Position numbers and translations under genes: made by a program. Shown here piece by piece: positions 26,888 through 35,949 of a stretch of 64,000 nt of DNA (position 1 is the first letter of the stretch; each line of letters begins with the position of its first letter). The notes under the pieces were generated by a model that worked only from the letters and a program-made list of their open reading frames with translations, searched no databases and had not been told where the DNA came from. Where the stretch lies: assembly GCF_011806425.1 (NCBI RefSeq), contig NZ_JAATOV010000002.1, forward strand, positions 496,001 through 560,000. The letters run 5' to 3'. The DNA comes from Thalassospira lucentensis (lineage in GTDB: Bacteria; Pseudomonadota; Alphaproteobacteria; Rhodospirillales; Thalassospiraceae).

Positions 26888-28396
26888 CTAGATCATTCCG
26901 ATCCATTTCCAATAGGTTGCCGCAAACAGCAATGACAAAAGATACGCCATCACCGTCAAGGCAATCCCGGTGCGGATGAAATCACGTACCTCAAAGGTGC
27001 CAGTACCGTGCGCGACCATCCCTTGTGGGGAATTGACCGGCAAGATAAAGCCAAAGCTAACGACGAACTGCAAAAGGATCGTCATGCCAAAGGCATTCAT
27101 GCCCTGCGCATCGACCTGCCCCATCACCGCGATCACAATCGGGATCATTGCCGATGCAAGGGCGGTTGCACTGGCAAAACCAAGATGCACGATAATCAAA
27201 AACAGTGCGAGAATGGCAAATATTGCAAACGGACCAAGCCCGTCCAAGCCAAATTGAACCACAACAAACTTGGCAAGCCATGGTGCTGCACCGGTTGCCA
27301 ACAAAGCAGTTCCCAAGCTGATACCAATGCCGAAAAGAACAATGGTTCCCCACGGATAGCTTGCGTTGGCTTCTTTCCATTTCATCACGCCAATGCCCGG
27401 CGCAAACAACAGTGCGACGGCAATCACTGTCAATGTTGGGCTGTCAAAGGAATGCAGAACGCCCTCTGTCGCCCAGCAGAACACCAGCACCAAAGAGACA
27501 CACAGCAACCTTTTTTCGCGCCAAGTCATCGGGCCGATTTCTTTAAGCGCCTTTTCAACACTTTCCTTCCCGCCAGGGATGGTTTCGTGTTCGGGTGGCA
27601 TCATATACATCATGATGAAATACAGCCCGATTGACATCACAAGCGAAAACGGTGCTGCCGCGATAAACCAATCAAGCCACGTAATATCGATGCCAAACGC
27701 GCGTTGCAAGAAGCCAACGGCAACCATGTTTTGCGCCGCCGCAGTTTTAATGCCGACATTCCAGATACTGACCGCCTGAACTGTCGTTAGGATCAGCAGG
27801 CCTGAAAAACGACTTTGCTTACCGGCCCCAAAGGTCGAGATAATACCGACCATAATCGGGATCACGGCCGCCGCACGTGCCGTCGCACTGGGCACAAGAA
27901 AGGCCAGAAGTGTCGCCACAACGATTGAGCCGATGACAACGTGGCTTGTTTTCGTGCCGACCTTTGACAAGACAAACATCGCAATTCGACGATCAAGCCC
28001 CGTAATCGTCATGGCCGCCGAAAGCAATAACGCCGCCGCCACAAGGGCCAGCCCGGAACTGCTAAACCCGGCCATCGTCGTTGCCAGGCCTTTACGTGTA
28101 CCCAAGACCGCATCGGGGTTCGCAACATCAGGCGAAAGCCCTAAAGTGATCGCAATCAACGCCCCGATCACAATCGCACTTACCGCATAATCAAGTGCTT
28201 CTGTGATCCAGATGATCACAGCAAAGGCAAAAATCGCCAGCATCCGTTGACCAGCTACGGGCAATCCTTCGGGTGTGGGCAGCAACATGATGATGATCAA
28301 GGCTGCAATCGCACAGATCAGGCCCGGCTTAAACCAGGCGGGTCTATTCGATGTCGGTTTTTTCGCTGGCTCGCCAACCGTCGTTTGGACAGACAT
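26888..28396 (-). CDS. SLC13 (DASS) family anion/dicarboxylate symporter
   Basis: 502-residue permease with about 11-12 membrane helices. C-terminal PVNSPQGMVAHGTGTFEVRDF is the hallmark of the DASS family, and the NVGIKTAAAQNMVAVGF segment corresponds to the first anion-binding motif. It likely imports di- or tricarboxylates or sulfate with sodium. ATG at 28396 is chosen since AGAGG lies about 8 bases upstream; an in-frame TTG 18 bases earlier is less likely. It is monocistronic. Confidence 0.87.
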   Translation of the reverse strand: MSVQTTVGEPAKKPTSNRPAWFKPGLICAIAALIIIMLLPTPEGLPVAGQRMLAIFAFAVIIWITEALDYAVSAIVIGALIAITLGLSPDVANPDAVLGTRKGLATTMAGFSSSGLALVAAALLLSAAMTITGLDRRIAMFVLSKVGTKTSHVVIGSIVVATLLAFLVPSATARAAAVIPIMVGIISTFGAGKQSRFSGLLILTTVQAVSIWNVGIKTAAAQNMVAVGFLQRAFGIDITWLDWFIAAAPFSLVMSIGLYFIMMYMMPPEHETIPGGKESVEKALKEIGPMTWREKRLLCVSLVLVFCWATEGVLHSFDSPTLTVIAVALLFAPGIGVMKWKEANASYPWGTIVLFGIGISLGTALLATGAAPWLAKFVVVQFGLDGLGPFAIFAILALFLIIVHLGFASATALASAMIPIVIAVMGQVDAQGMNAFGMTILLQFVVSFGFILPVNSPQGMVAHGTGTFEVRDFIRTGIALTVMAYLLSLLFAATYWKWIGMI

Positions 28397-28489
28397 CTTC
28401 GTATCCTCTGTCAATCAAGTGTCACCCGAAATGAGAATTCATTTTAGGCTCAGCAAGCTGTAGCCTATCCATTCGGGGTATGACCTGAT

Positions 28490-28942
28490 CTATCTCAGTG
28501 ATCCGAAAAAATCTTTGAGCAGTTTACTGGCTTCAATCTCGCCGATGCCGCCGTAAACTTCGGGGCGATGATGACAGCTTGAGCTTTCAAAAACGCGCGG
28601 TCCGTGATCAACGCCGCCGCCTTTGGGGTCATAGGCACCAAAATACACACGCCGCAGACGGGCAAACGAAATGGCCGTCGCGCACATTGGGCACGGTTCA
28701 AGCGTGACATAAAGATCGCAATTGGGCAGTCGCGGCTCGGCCTTGGCAGCGGCCGCCGCCCGAATGACAAGAATTTCGGCATGCGCCGTTGGGTCATTGA
28801 GTTCTTCGGTCAGGTTGCCTGCACGGGCCAAAACCTCGCCAGTGTCGGCATCGACCAAAACCGCCCCCACGGGCACCTCGCCCCGCTTTGCCGCCGCCCG
28901 GGCTTCTTCAAGGGCCATTTGCATAAAGCTGTCTGTGCTCAT
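28490..28942 (-). CDS. tadA: tRNA-specific adenosine deaminase TadA
   Basis: 150-residue cytidine-deaminase-fold enzyme. Zinc ligands are in the HAE motif (PTAHAEILVI, near residue 57) and PCPMC (near 87). The C-terminal YGGIGEIEASKLLKDFF region aligns with the end of TadA rather than with free-base deaminases. It converts A34 to inosine in tRNA-Arg. ATG at 28942 is preferred to an upstream in-frame start. The gene is single; its downstream gap contains an imperfect hairpin but no clear T-run. Confidence 0.87.
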   Translation of the reverse strand: MSTDSFMQMALEEARAAAKRGEVPVGAVLVDADTGEVLARAGNLTEELNDPTAHAEILVIRAAAAAKAEPRLPNCDLYVTLEPCPMCATAISFARLRRVYFGAYDPKGGGVDHGPRVFESSSCHHRPEVYGGIGEIEASKLLKDFFGSLR

Positions 28943-29024
28943 GATTTTTTCATCCAGGTGATGCGCGCATTGGGGCAATCTGTTTGGTCTGTGTTTGATC
29001 CGTTCTTAATCCGTGCCGTGGCAT

Positions 29025-29050
29025 GGAACAAGGCCGACCCGAACGGCGTT
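29025..29050 (+). promoter_or_regulatory. Possible EcfG-type promoter in the tadA/C26 hydrolase gap
   Basis: GGAAC (29025-29029), 17-base spacer, CGTT (29047-29050). It matches the EcfG consensus and lies in the only gene-free stretch here (28943-29277, in which I see nothing else convincing). It is 228 bases before the next start, so the link is weak. Confidence 0.3.
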
Positions 29051-29277
29051 TGTTTTAAACGATTTTCCGACCGATTTCATAGGGCGGCAGCGTTAAATTC
29101 AACAGTGCGGCCTGCCATCGGATCGGTCAAGTAACGATACTAATCACGATTTCTTTGCCCTTTGCACCGAACGCATAGACCATCGGCGTGAATTGACGTT
29201 GCCCTAAGGCGACAGCAAGGGTAGGTTCCGCCAGAATTCATTTAGTATATCTGTCACCAGAAGCAGGGCCCGTCGTT

Positions 29278-30000
29278 ATGACCATGCGCAAGCCGATCAT
29301 TGGTATTACCCTCGATTCAGAAGAAGCAGGCGGTTATTCCAAATTCCCGTGGTATGCGCTGCGTGAAAACTATGCGGGTGCGGTAACAGCAGCTGGCGGT
29401 ATTCCCATGCCCCTGCCCCACGAAGTTGATCTGGTGCCTGACCTTCTTGATCTGATTGACGGGCTGGTCGTGACCGGCGGCGCATTTGATGTTTCGCCCG
29501 CCCTGTTTGGTGCGGACGAAGTCCATGATACGGTTGTCACCAAAGACCGGCGCACTAAATTTGAATGGGCCATGGCCGATGGGGCGCTGAAACGTGACAT
29601 GCCGGTTTTGGGCATTTGTGGCGGGCAGCAATTGTTAAACGTGATCCTGGGTGGGTCGCTTATTCAGCATATCCCCGACAGCGTCGAAAACTGCCTGGCG
29701 CACGAACAACCAAACCCACGCGATGAAGCGGGCCACGATGTGACGGTAGAACCGGGCACGTTGCTTGCCAAAATCGTTGGCGATGTCAAAACACTTTCGG
29801 TCAATTCCGCCCACCATCAGGCGGTTGATGGGGTTGGCCCGGATGTGATCATTAATTCGGTCGCCCCTGACGGCGTGATCGAAGGCATTGAACATCCAAA
29901 ATACCGTTATTGTCTCGGGGTCCAGTGGCATCCCGAATTTCATATCAGTTCGGGCGATGCGAAGATTTTCGACGCCCTGATTTCCGAGGCCCGCACATGA
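29278..30000 (+). CDS. Gamma-glutamyl-gamma-aminobutyrate hydrolase family protein (peptidase C26)
   Basis: 240-residue class I glutamine amidotransferase-like hydrolase. The nucleophile elbow is GICGGQQ (Cys near residue 113) and the catalytic His lies in GVQWHPEF near 217. PuuD-type enzymes release GABA from gamma-glutamyl-GABA in putrescine breakdown, but related members act on other gamma-glutamyl amides. Its TGA overlaps the ATG of the pseudouridine synthase gene (ATGA), an odd pairing of functions that may reflect only compact gene packing. Confidence 0.82.
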   Translation: MTMRKPIIGITLDSEEAGGYSKFPWYALRENYAGAVTAAGGIPMPLPHEVDLVPDLLDLIDGLVVTGGAFDVSPALFGADEVHDTVVTKDRRTKFEWAMADGALKRDMPVLGICGGQQLLNVILGGSLIQHIPDSVENCLAHEQPNPRDEAGHDVTVEPGTLLAKIVGDVKTLSVNSAHHQAVDGVGPDVIINSVAPDGVIEGIEHPKYRYCLGVQWHPEFHISSGDAKIFDALISEART

Positions 30001-31724
30001 GCGACCAGACCCCGACCCCAGAAGAAAATAACGACGACACCAAATCCGAACGCATTGCCAAACGCATTGCGCGGTCCGGTGTCTGTTCGCGCCGCGATGC
30101 AGAGCGCATGATCGAAGAAGGTCTGGTGAAATTAAATGGCAAGGTGCTTGATACACCGGCTGTGACCGTCACCGATGCCGACGAGATTTACGTCAATGGC
30201 AAACCGCTTCCGGAAAAGGAAAAGCCGCGTCTTTGGCGTCTGTTTAAGAAACGCGGGCTGGTCACCAGCCACCGCGATGAACAAGGCCGCGATACGGTCT
30301 TTGAACATCTGCCAAGCTATGTGCCGCGCGTGATTTCGGTTGGCCGTCTTGATTTGAACTCAGAAGGTTTGCTGTTGCTGACCAATGACGGCGAATTGGC
30401 CCGTTATCTGGAACTGCCGGCAACTGGTTGGGCGCGCCGGTATCGTGTGCGCGTGCATGGCCGCATCGAAGAATCCAAGCTGAAACAACTTGAAGACGGC
30501 GTGACGGTTGATGGGGTCCATTACGGATCGATCCACGCCGAAGTCGACGTTCAAAAAGATACCAACGCTTGGATGACCGTAACGCTGCGCGAAGGTAAAA
30601 ACCGTGAAATCCGCCGCGTGATGGAACATCTTGGTTGGCCGGTAACGCGTTTGATGCGTGTGTCTTATGGTCCGTTTCAATTGGGCGGCCTTGCACCGGG
30701 TGACTGCGAAGAAATCACCGGCAAGGTGATGAAAGAACAGCTTTCTGCGTTCTTTAAAGGCGATTACAGCAAGGTTTCGGAAAAGAAATCCGTGGCACGC
30801 GGCGGGACGTCACGCCCCAAAGCCCCGCGCACGGTCTTTGGCCAACCCGCGCAGCGTAAACGCCCGCAAGGCGGACCGGGGCAAAACCCAAATGCCCAAG
30901 ATGACGAACAACGCGACAGCCGTTCAGGCCGTCCAAATCCGGGCCGTCCGGGGGCTGGTCGTTCCTATGGCCGTCCATCGGATCGTTCCGACAGCGACCG
31001 TCAGGACACCGATCGCGATGGCGGTAACGCACGTGGTCGCGGCAATGAGGACGCACGTAGCGCACGCGTAGATAATCGCAGCGGCTCCGCCCGTTTAGAC
31101 AAACCGCGTATCGGTGCTGCCCCTCGTCCCGGTGGCCGTGGAAAACCAGCGGCAACTAACGCACGCCCAGAACGCGATGACCGTGATGATCGCAGTTCAG
31201 GCCGCCCAACCAACAAGGGGCGCGGTCGTTATGCGTCTGGCGGGGCAACAGGATCCGACAAACCGGGTCGCGGTAAGTTCGCCGGTTCCGATTCCAGAGA
31301 TAGCCGTGGTCGTGATGGTGGCCGCGATAGCGGACGCGACGGTGGCCGTGAAAGCTTTGGCCGCGACGGTGGCAGAGACGGTGGAAACCGTGGCAATGCA
31401 AACCGCGATGGCGGTGCGCGCAGCACAGGCCCACGTGGTGGTGCAGGTGCGCGTGATGGCGGCGGTCGTGGTGACGACACCAGAAGCCGTGATGGTGGTT
31501 CACGTGGCAACACCGGACGCGATACAGGTCGCGACGGCGCACGTGGTGGTAACAGCCGTGATGGCGCACGCGCGCAATCCCGCGATACCGGGCGGCGCGA
31601 TGGTGCTGACTTTGCCGGTGGTCGCGGCAAGCCGGGCGGGAAACCAACCGGTCGTACCGGCGGCAAACCAAGCACCCCGGGCCGTAAGCCCGCAGGCAAT
31701 CGACCACGCGGCAAGAAGGACTAA
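29997..31724 (+). CDS. RluB/RsuA-family pseudouridine synthase with a long Arg/Gly/Asp-rich tail
   Basis: 575-residue protein. The first ~260 residues are a standard RsuA/RluB enzyme: an S4 RNA-binding domain (SGVCSRRDAERMIEEGLVKLNG, about residues 22-45), the catalytic GRLDLNSEGLLLLTNDG loop (Asp near 118), and REGKNREIRRVMEHLG near 200. Residues ~263-575 are low-complexity, dominated by R, G, D, S and N with RDGGRDG-type repeats, more than doubling the usual size. The enzyme probably modifies 23S rRNA (RluB-like) while the tail resembles RGG-type RNA-binding regions. Start at the ATGA overlap; rsmD follows 6 bases downstream. Confidence 0.88.
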   Translation: MSDQTPTPEENNDDTKSERIAKRIARSGVCSRRDAERMIEEGLVKLNGKVLDTPAVTVTDADEIYVNGKPLPEKEKPRLWRLFKKRGLVTSHRDEQGRDTVFEHLPSYVPRVISVGRLDLNSEGLLLLTNDGELARYLELPATGWARRYRVRVHGRIEESKLKQLEDGVTVDGVHYGSIHAEVDVQKDTNAWMTVTLREGKNREIRRVMEHLGWPVTRLMRVSYGPFQLGGLAPGDCEEITGKVMKEQLSAFFKGDYSKVSEKKSVARGGTSRPKAPRTVFGQPAQRKRPQGGPGQNPNAQDDEQRDSRSGRPNPGRPGAGRSYGRPSDRSDSDRQDTDRDGGNARGRGNEDARSARVDNRSGSARLDKPRIGAAPRPGGRGKPAATNARPERDDRDDRSSGRPTNKGRGRYASGGATGSDKPGRGKFAGSDSRDSRGRDGGRDSGRDGGRESFGRDGGRDGGNRGNANRDGGARSTGPRGGAGARDGGGRGDDTRSRDGGSRGNTGRDTGRDGARGGNSRDGARAQSRDTGRRDGADFAGGRGKPGGKPTGRTGGKPSTPGRKPAGNRPRGKKD

Positions 31725-31730
31725 TCAACA

Positions 31731-32300
31731 ATGCGGATTGTAGGTGGCAGTCATCGTGGGCGGATCATAACCCCACCAGCCGGGCGCGATACGCGTCCGA
31801 CCCTTGATCGTGTGCGTGAAGCGCTTTTTAGCATGCTGTCACACGCATCACGCTGGTATGAGGATGATTTCCATCCGTTGTTTGACGGTGTGGTGCTTGA
31901 TGCCTATGCCGGATCAGGCGCCTTGGGGCTTGAAGCAATTTCACGCGGGGCGCAAAAGGCTGTTTTGTTTGATACCGACCGCAGCGCCTTGGCCGTGATC
32001 GAACAAAATATCGCCAGCTTGAAGATGGACGATCAGGCACGTGTTCAACGTGCCGACGCTACCAAACCGCCGCGCGCCGCTGCACCGGCCAGCATGATTT
32101 TCCTTGATCCGCCCTATGGCAAGCAATTGCTTGAAACCAGCATCACGGCCCTTGCCGATGCCGGATGGATTAATGGCAATACATTGATCATCGCCGAACG
32201 CGATCCACGCGATCCGGAAATCACGCTTGCCGTATTTACGCTGTGTGACAGCCGTAAATACGGCAAATGCCAGATCGACATCGGCCGCTATAACGCCTGA
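31731..32300 (+). CDS. rsmD: 16S rRNA (guanine(966)-N(2))-methyltransferase
   Basis: 189-residue SAM-dependent N2-guanine methyltransferase. It begins MRIVGGSHRGR as RsmD proteins do; the SAM site is LDAYAGSGALGLEA near residue 53 and the catalytic DPPY motif lies near 125 (IFLDPPYGK). It follows the pseudouridine synthase by 6 bases, forming an rRNA-modification pair. Its stop codon is part of a 14-bp palindrome (TGATCAGCTGATCA, 32298-32311). Confidence 0.92.
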   Translation: MRIVGGSHRGRIITPPAGRDTRPTLDRVREALFSMLSHASRWYEDDFHPLFDGVVLDAYAGSGALGLEAISRGAQKAVLFDTDRSALAVIEQNIASLKMDDQARVQRADATKPPRAAAPASMIFLDPPYGKQLLETSITALADAGWINGNTLIIAERDPRDPEITLAVFTLCDSRKYGKCQIDIGRYNA

Positions 32301-32369
32301 TCAGCTGATCACCTGGTCTTGGTCCGAGCATTGAATATCGCGCTTTGATTGCTCGTCGCTATATAGGTT

Positions 32370-32410
32370 CGTGATCTGTGGTAGTGTTCTGGCATAAGAT
32401 CACGTGATCT
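32370..32410. promoter_or_regulatory. Candidate operator repeats upstream of the XRE gene
   Basis: CGTGATCT occurs at 32370-32377 and 32403-32410, 33 bases apart (about three helical turns). The second copy is part of the 12-bp palindrome GATCACGTGATC (32398-32409). Confidence 0.4.
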
Positions 32411-32441
32411 CGATGCTTGGTTCAGATGGTGGTTCATTGTG

Positions 32442-33023
32442 ATGGAAGCCCTACCCCCAGTTGCCCCGGACGCGGAATTTGGCCAACGGTTGCGCCTTTG
32501 GCGACGCCAAAGCGACATCAAGCAATCACGGCTTGGCGATATTTTGGGCGTCACACAGGCAACCGTGTCGCGCTGGGAAAAGGGTGTACAACGCCCTGCC
32601 CCGCTTCAGCTTGATCTGCTCCATCAAATGATGGCGCGCAAACGTAATTTCCGGCTTGATCAGGCGATCAAACGGCTTGTCACTCATTCTGCCCAGCGCG
32701 TTCATCTGATCGAAGACAGATCGCATCGATTGCTCTGTGTTTCACATCCACGCGAAATCGAATGGCAACGCGACGTTTCCGATCTGATGGGAACTTCGTT
32801 ATGGCGGTTTGCCACCGCCGAAATTGCCGATGCGGAAAAAAGCCTGCATGGCATTGGCTGGCACGAAGACCAAACCGATCATTTGGGATTTGGAAACACA
32901 CAGCGCGATGGCGCGCCTTTGCGCATTGTCGATCGTTTTATTTTATGGGAACGGTTTTTCCTGTCCGATGGAACTGCCGTGCGCCTAACCACCGGATTTG
33001 ATCAGGCACCACAAAACATCTGA
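32442..33023 (+). CDS. XRE-type DNA-binding protein with an unrecognised C-terminal domain
   Basis: 193 residues. The N-terminal ~65 hold a Cro/C1-type helix-turn-helix (FGQRLRLWRRQSDIKQSRLGDILGVTQATVSRWEKGVQRP). Residues ~75-193 form a compact mixed domain I cannot assign; its spacing of aromatic and charged residues (GTSLWRFATAEIADAEKSL) is loosely PAS-like. ATG at 32442 is chosen over GTG at 32439. The upstream region has CGTGATCT twice, 33 bases apart, which may be its own operator. Role: probably a single-component ligand-responsive regulator. Confidence 0.68.
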   Translation: MEALPPVAPDAEFGQRLRLWRRQSDIKQSRLGDILGVTQATVSRWEKGVQRPAPLQLDLLHQMMARKRNFRLDQAIKRLVTHSAQRVHLIEDRSHRLLCVSHPREIEWQRDVSDLMGTSLWRFATAEIADAEKSLHGIGWHEDQTDHLGFGNTQRDGAPLRIVDRFILWERFFLSDGTAVRLTTGFDQAPQNI

Positions 33024-33163
33024 TCGCGTATATTTCATACGTGGATATTTCGGGCCGGTTTCAGTACATCTGAAATCGGCTTTTGCATTTTGCACCTACC
33101 GCAAAGAACAAACCACCGCCCGTACACCAAACCATCTGAAACGCCCCAAACGGAAACGCCGAC

Positions 33164-34330
33164 ATGCCACCGATCTTTGCGATTTTTATTTTGTATGGAC
33201 TTGGATTAACCGCGTCCATGCAAGTCGGCCTGATCGGGCCAATCGCACCGGATTTGCGTGCCGGTTTTGGATTAAGTCAGGCGGAATTTGGTCTTGTGGC
33301 ATCGCTGATCACGGCGGCTGGGGCGTTGACCGCCATTCCGACGGGTGTTTGGGCCGCACGTGCTGGTTTGCGCAAATCGCTGGTTCTGGGTGGCGGTCTG
33401 ATGATCGTTGGCGCAACCATCTTTGCCACCGCTGATATCGCGGTCATGCTTTATGTCGGGCGGTTGGTCACCAGCATCGGATATCTGTTGATCGTGGTCG
33501 GCGCGCCCAGCTGGATGGCCGGGTTTGAGAACCCAAAACTTGTCGCCATGGCCATGAGCATCTGGGGTACGTTTGTGCCCGTCGGGATTGCCTTGGGCAA
33601 CTGGATCAGTGCGGCGATGGCCGTATGGCTTGATTGGCGCATGGCGGTGGTTGCCTGCACCGTTCCCGTGGCGATATTGGTACCACTTGTCTTTGCCATG
33701 ACACCACCCATCCCCAGCACGACACGCAAATCAATGCTGATTGGGGTGATGGGGGTTTTAAAGTCCCGCGCGGCGTTAAAAGTTTCCCTGACATTTTCTG
33801 CCTTTGGCGGGGCAACCTCGGCGGCATTGGCGTTTATGCCCGCCATGCTGGTTGATAACCTTCATATCGGCATTGCCCCGGCAGCAGGCATTATCGGCGG
33901 CAGTGCGATTATCGGAAACATCATCGGCAGTGTCGGTGCGGGAACGGCCCTTGGCCGGGGTATTGTCGGGCGCACGATCCTGATGGTGTTTTTACCAATC
34001 TTGGCGGTGTCAATTGCCGCGCTTTTCCTAAGCACAAATTTCGCGCTTAGCATCGCGGTTTTGATCACCTTCAACATATCGCAGGGGGCTGTTGCCGGTA
34101 CATGCTTTGCGCTTTTGCCCGGCATTGCCAAAGGCGGGCTTTCCATGCCGGCCCTGCAAGGGATGCTGGCCCAATTTGCCGAGATTTTTGTCGTCATCGT
34201 GCCGCCAATCACCGGCGTCATGATTGATTACAATGGATGGTTTGGCGCCGCGTGCGTACTTGCCGGGTTTTATATGGTCGGCTTTTTGGTTTCGGCCGGA
34301 AAATCCAAGGACAAACCTGTGGCCCCGTAA
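33164..34330 (+). CDS. Major facilitator superfamily transporter
   Basis: 388-residue protein with about 12 membrane helices. The loop after helix 2 (GVWAARAGLRKSLVLGGG, about residues 63-80) is the degenerate MFS motif A. The helices fill nearly the whole sequence and there is no large soluble domain. It resembles the CynX/NimT-like anion-exporter branch only loosely, so substrate and direction are unknown. It stands alone, about 140 bases after the XRE gene on the same strand, so control by that regulator is possible but unproven. Confidence 0.82.
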   Translation: MPPIFAIFILYGLGLTASMQVGLIGPIAPDLRAGFGLSQAEFGLVASLITAAGALTAIPTGVWAARAGLRKSLVLGGGLMIVGATIFATADIAVMLYVGRLVTSIGYLLIVVGAPSWMAGFENPKLVAMAMSIWGTFVPVGIALGNWISAAMAVWLDWRMAVVACTVPVAILVPLVFAMTPPIPSTTRKSMLIGVMGVLKSRAALKVSLTFSAFGGATSAALAFMPAMLVDNLHIGIAPAAGIIGGSAIIGNIIGSVGAGTALGRGIVGRTILMVFLPILAVSIAALFLSTNFALSIAVLITFNISQGAVAGTCFALLPGIAKGGLSMPALQGMLAQFAEIFVVIVPPITGVMIDYNGWFGAACVLAGFYMVGFLVSAGKSKDKPVAP

Positions 34331-34434
34331 TGTGACCTATACGTTACGATCACTTGACCTACCCGGCGAAGCAAGCGACCCTTTGACCTTGAAGTGGTCG
34401 GAAGTACCGCGATGCGCTTAACGGGGAAAACGGA

Positions 34435-35910
34435 ATGATACGGATCAAGGCCATCTTTATCGGTGTGATATTGCTTGGCATTGTTGTCATTTCGGCTTTT
34501 TTCATTTGGCTTGCCCCAGTTGGTGCGGGTTACACTGCCAAAATCATGTGTTCCGCAATCTTTGTCGATGGTCTGCCGTCCAGCCGGGCGCGCGACGAAG
34601 ATGTTCTTGCCGACAACAATGCGCTTTTGTCGTTGATTACCACCAATATTGATCTGCGCAATAAGACGGTCAGTGCGCATGTATTTGGATTTCGCACGCG
34701 CTTAGCGATTTATCGTCCGGTTCTTGGATGTGTCTTGGCCGATGATGCCGACCAAATCACCCAGCTTCGCAGCAACACGCCCCTAATCACACCGGTTGAT
34801 GCCAAACCGCTTATGACCGGCCCGTTGCCCAAAGACGTCGAACGCCGTGCGCTAAACGCGCTTTTGTTCGATGTAATGGATGAACCCGGCCCCAAACCGA
34901 CACGCCGCACACGTGCCGTTGTGATCCTGCATCAGGGCAAGGTCATTGCCGAACGCTATGACGAGGGCATTACGGCCAAAACGCGCCTTCCTGGCTGGTC
35001 TTTAACCAAAAGCGTGTTTAATGCGCTTTTAGGAAGCATGCAGCTTAAAGGCATGATCGGTGACATGAATGATCCGGTCCCGATCAATGCATGGCAGTCC
35101 AATGGCAACGATCCCCGCGCTGCGATCACCTATGACAACCTTCTGCGCATGCGAAGCGGCCTTGAATTTGATGAAAATTATGCAAATCCGCTGTCCGATG
35201 TTGTGCAAATGCTGTTTGTCGAACCCGCGGCCGCCGGTTTTGCCGTTGCCAAACCCTTGATCGATCCGCCAGGCACTGAGTTTTCTTATAGTTCGGGTGC
35301 CACCAACATTCTGTCAGCAGCGATCCTAAACCAGAGCGGCACACGCGGCATTTATCAAAAACGTCCGACGGATCTTTTGTTCCGCCCCCTTGGCATTAAC
35401 AGTGCGGTGATTGAAACCGATCAAGACGGGTATTTTATTGCCTCAACCTTCATGCATGCCACCGCACGCGATTGGGCCAAGATTGGGCAACTTTTCTTGC
35501 AAGACGGCGTTTGGGACGGTGAACGCATTTTGCCCAAAGGTTGGGTCGACTATTCCATCAGCCCCGCCCCAGCCGACCCCAATGGCATCTATGGCGCACA
35601 TTGGTGGCGCGACCTGCCCGGGGGCGATAATGACGACGCGAACAACAAAACGCCGCAGGTTCCAAAGGACGCCTTTTTCGCACTGGGCCATGACGGTCAA
35701 TCCATCAGCGTCATTCCCTCCAAAGAATTAGTTGTCGTGCGCCTTGGACTGACGCGTGATCGCGATGCATTTGATCTGCGCGGGTTTATCGCAAATCTAA
35801 GCCAGCTTTTCCCGACCATTGATCCAAATGCCGCTAAACAAACCGGCAATGAAGATGGTCGCGACGATGAAGGTGACAATCAAGATCAGGGTTCCCCAGC
35901 GGCTCGGTAA
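34435..35910 (+). CDS. Membrane-anchored serine hydrolase (beta-lactamase/esterase class C family)
   Basis: 491-residue protein with an N-terminal membrane helix (about residues 5-28) and a large penicillin-binding-protein-like domain. The SxxK motif is in WSLTKSVFN (Ser near residue 189), a YSSGATN segment (near 285) fits the YxN position, and HDGQSISV near 420 replaces the KTG-type box. The last ~25 residues are polar and acidic. Family members are esterases, amidases or peptidases more often than true beta-lactamases; the substrate is unknown. It is divergent in direction to nothing and convergent with chrA. Confidence 0.8.
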   Translation: MIRIKAIFIGVILLGIVVISAFFIWLAPVGAGYTAKIMCSAIFVDGLPSSRARDEDVLADNNALLSLITTNIDLRNKTVSAHVFGFRTRLAIYRPVLGCVLADDADQITQLRSNTPLITPVDAKPLMTGPLPKDVERRALNALLFDVMDEPGPKPTRRTRAVVILHQGKVIAERYDEGITAKTRLPGWSLTKSVFNALLGSMQLKGMIGDMNDPVPINAWQSNGNDPRAAITYDNLLRMRSGLEFDENYANPLSDVVQMLFVEPAAAGFAVAKPLIDPPGTEFSYSSGATNILSAAILNQSGTRGIYQKRPTDLLFRPLGINSAVIETDQDGYFIASTFMHATARDWAKIGQLFLQDGVWDGERILPKGWVDYSISPAPADPNGIYGAHWWRDLPGGDNDDANNKTPQVPKDAFFALGHDGQSISVIPSKELVVVRLGLTRDRDAFDLRGFIANLSQLFPTIDPNAAKQTGNEDGRDDEGDNQDQGSPAAR

Positions 35911-35949
35911 TCTGGTTAGCGGGCCCCTGCGATTTAAAGCGCCTTGCAA

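Noticed and set aside
28444..28466. Imperfect hairpin TAGGCTCAGC/GCTGtAGCCTA after tadA
   Set aside because: No T-run follows on the minus strand, so I did not call it a terminator; it may be an operator of the SLC13 gene but there is no support.
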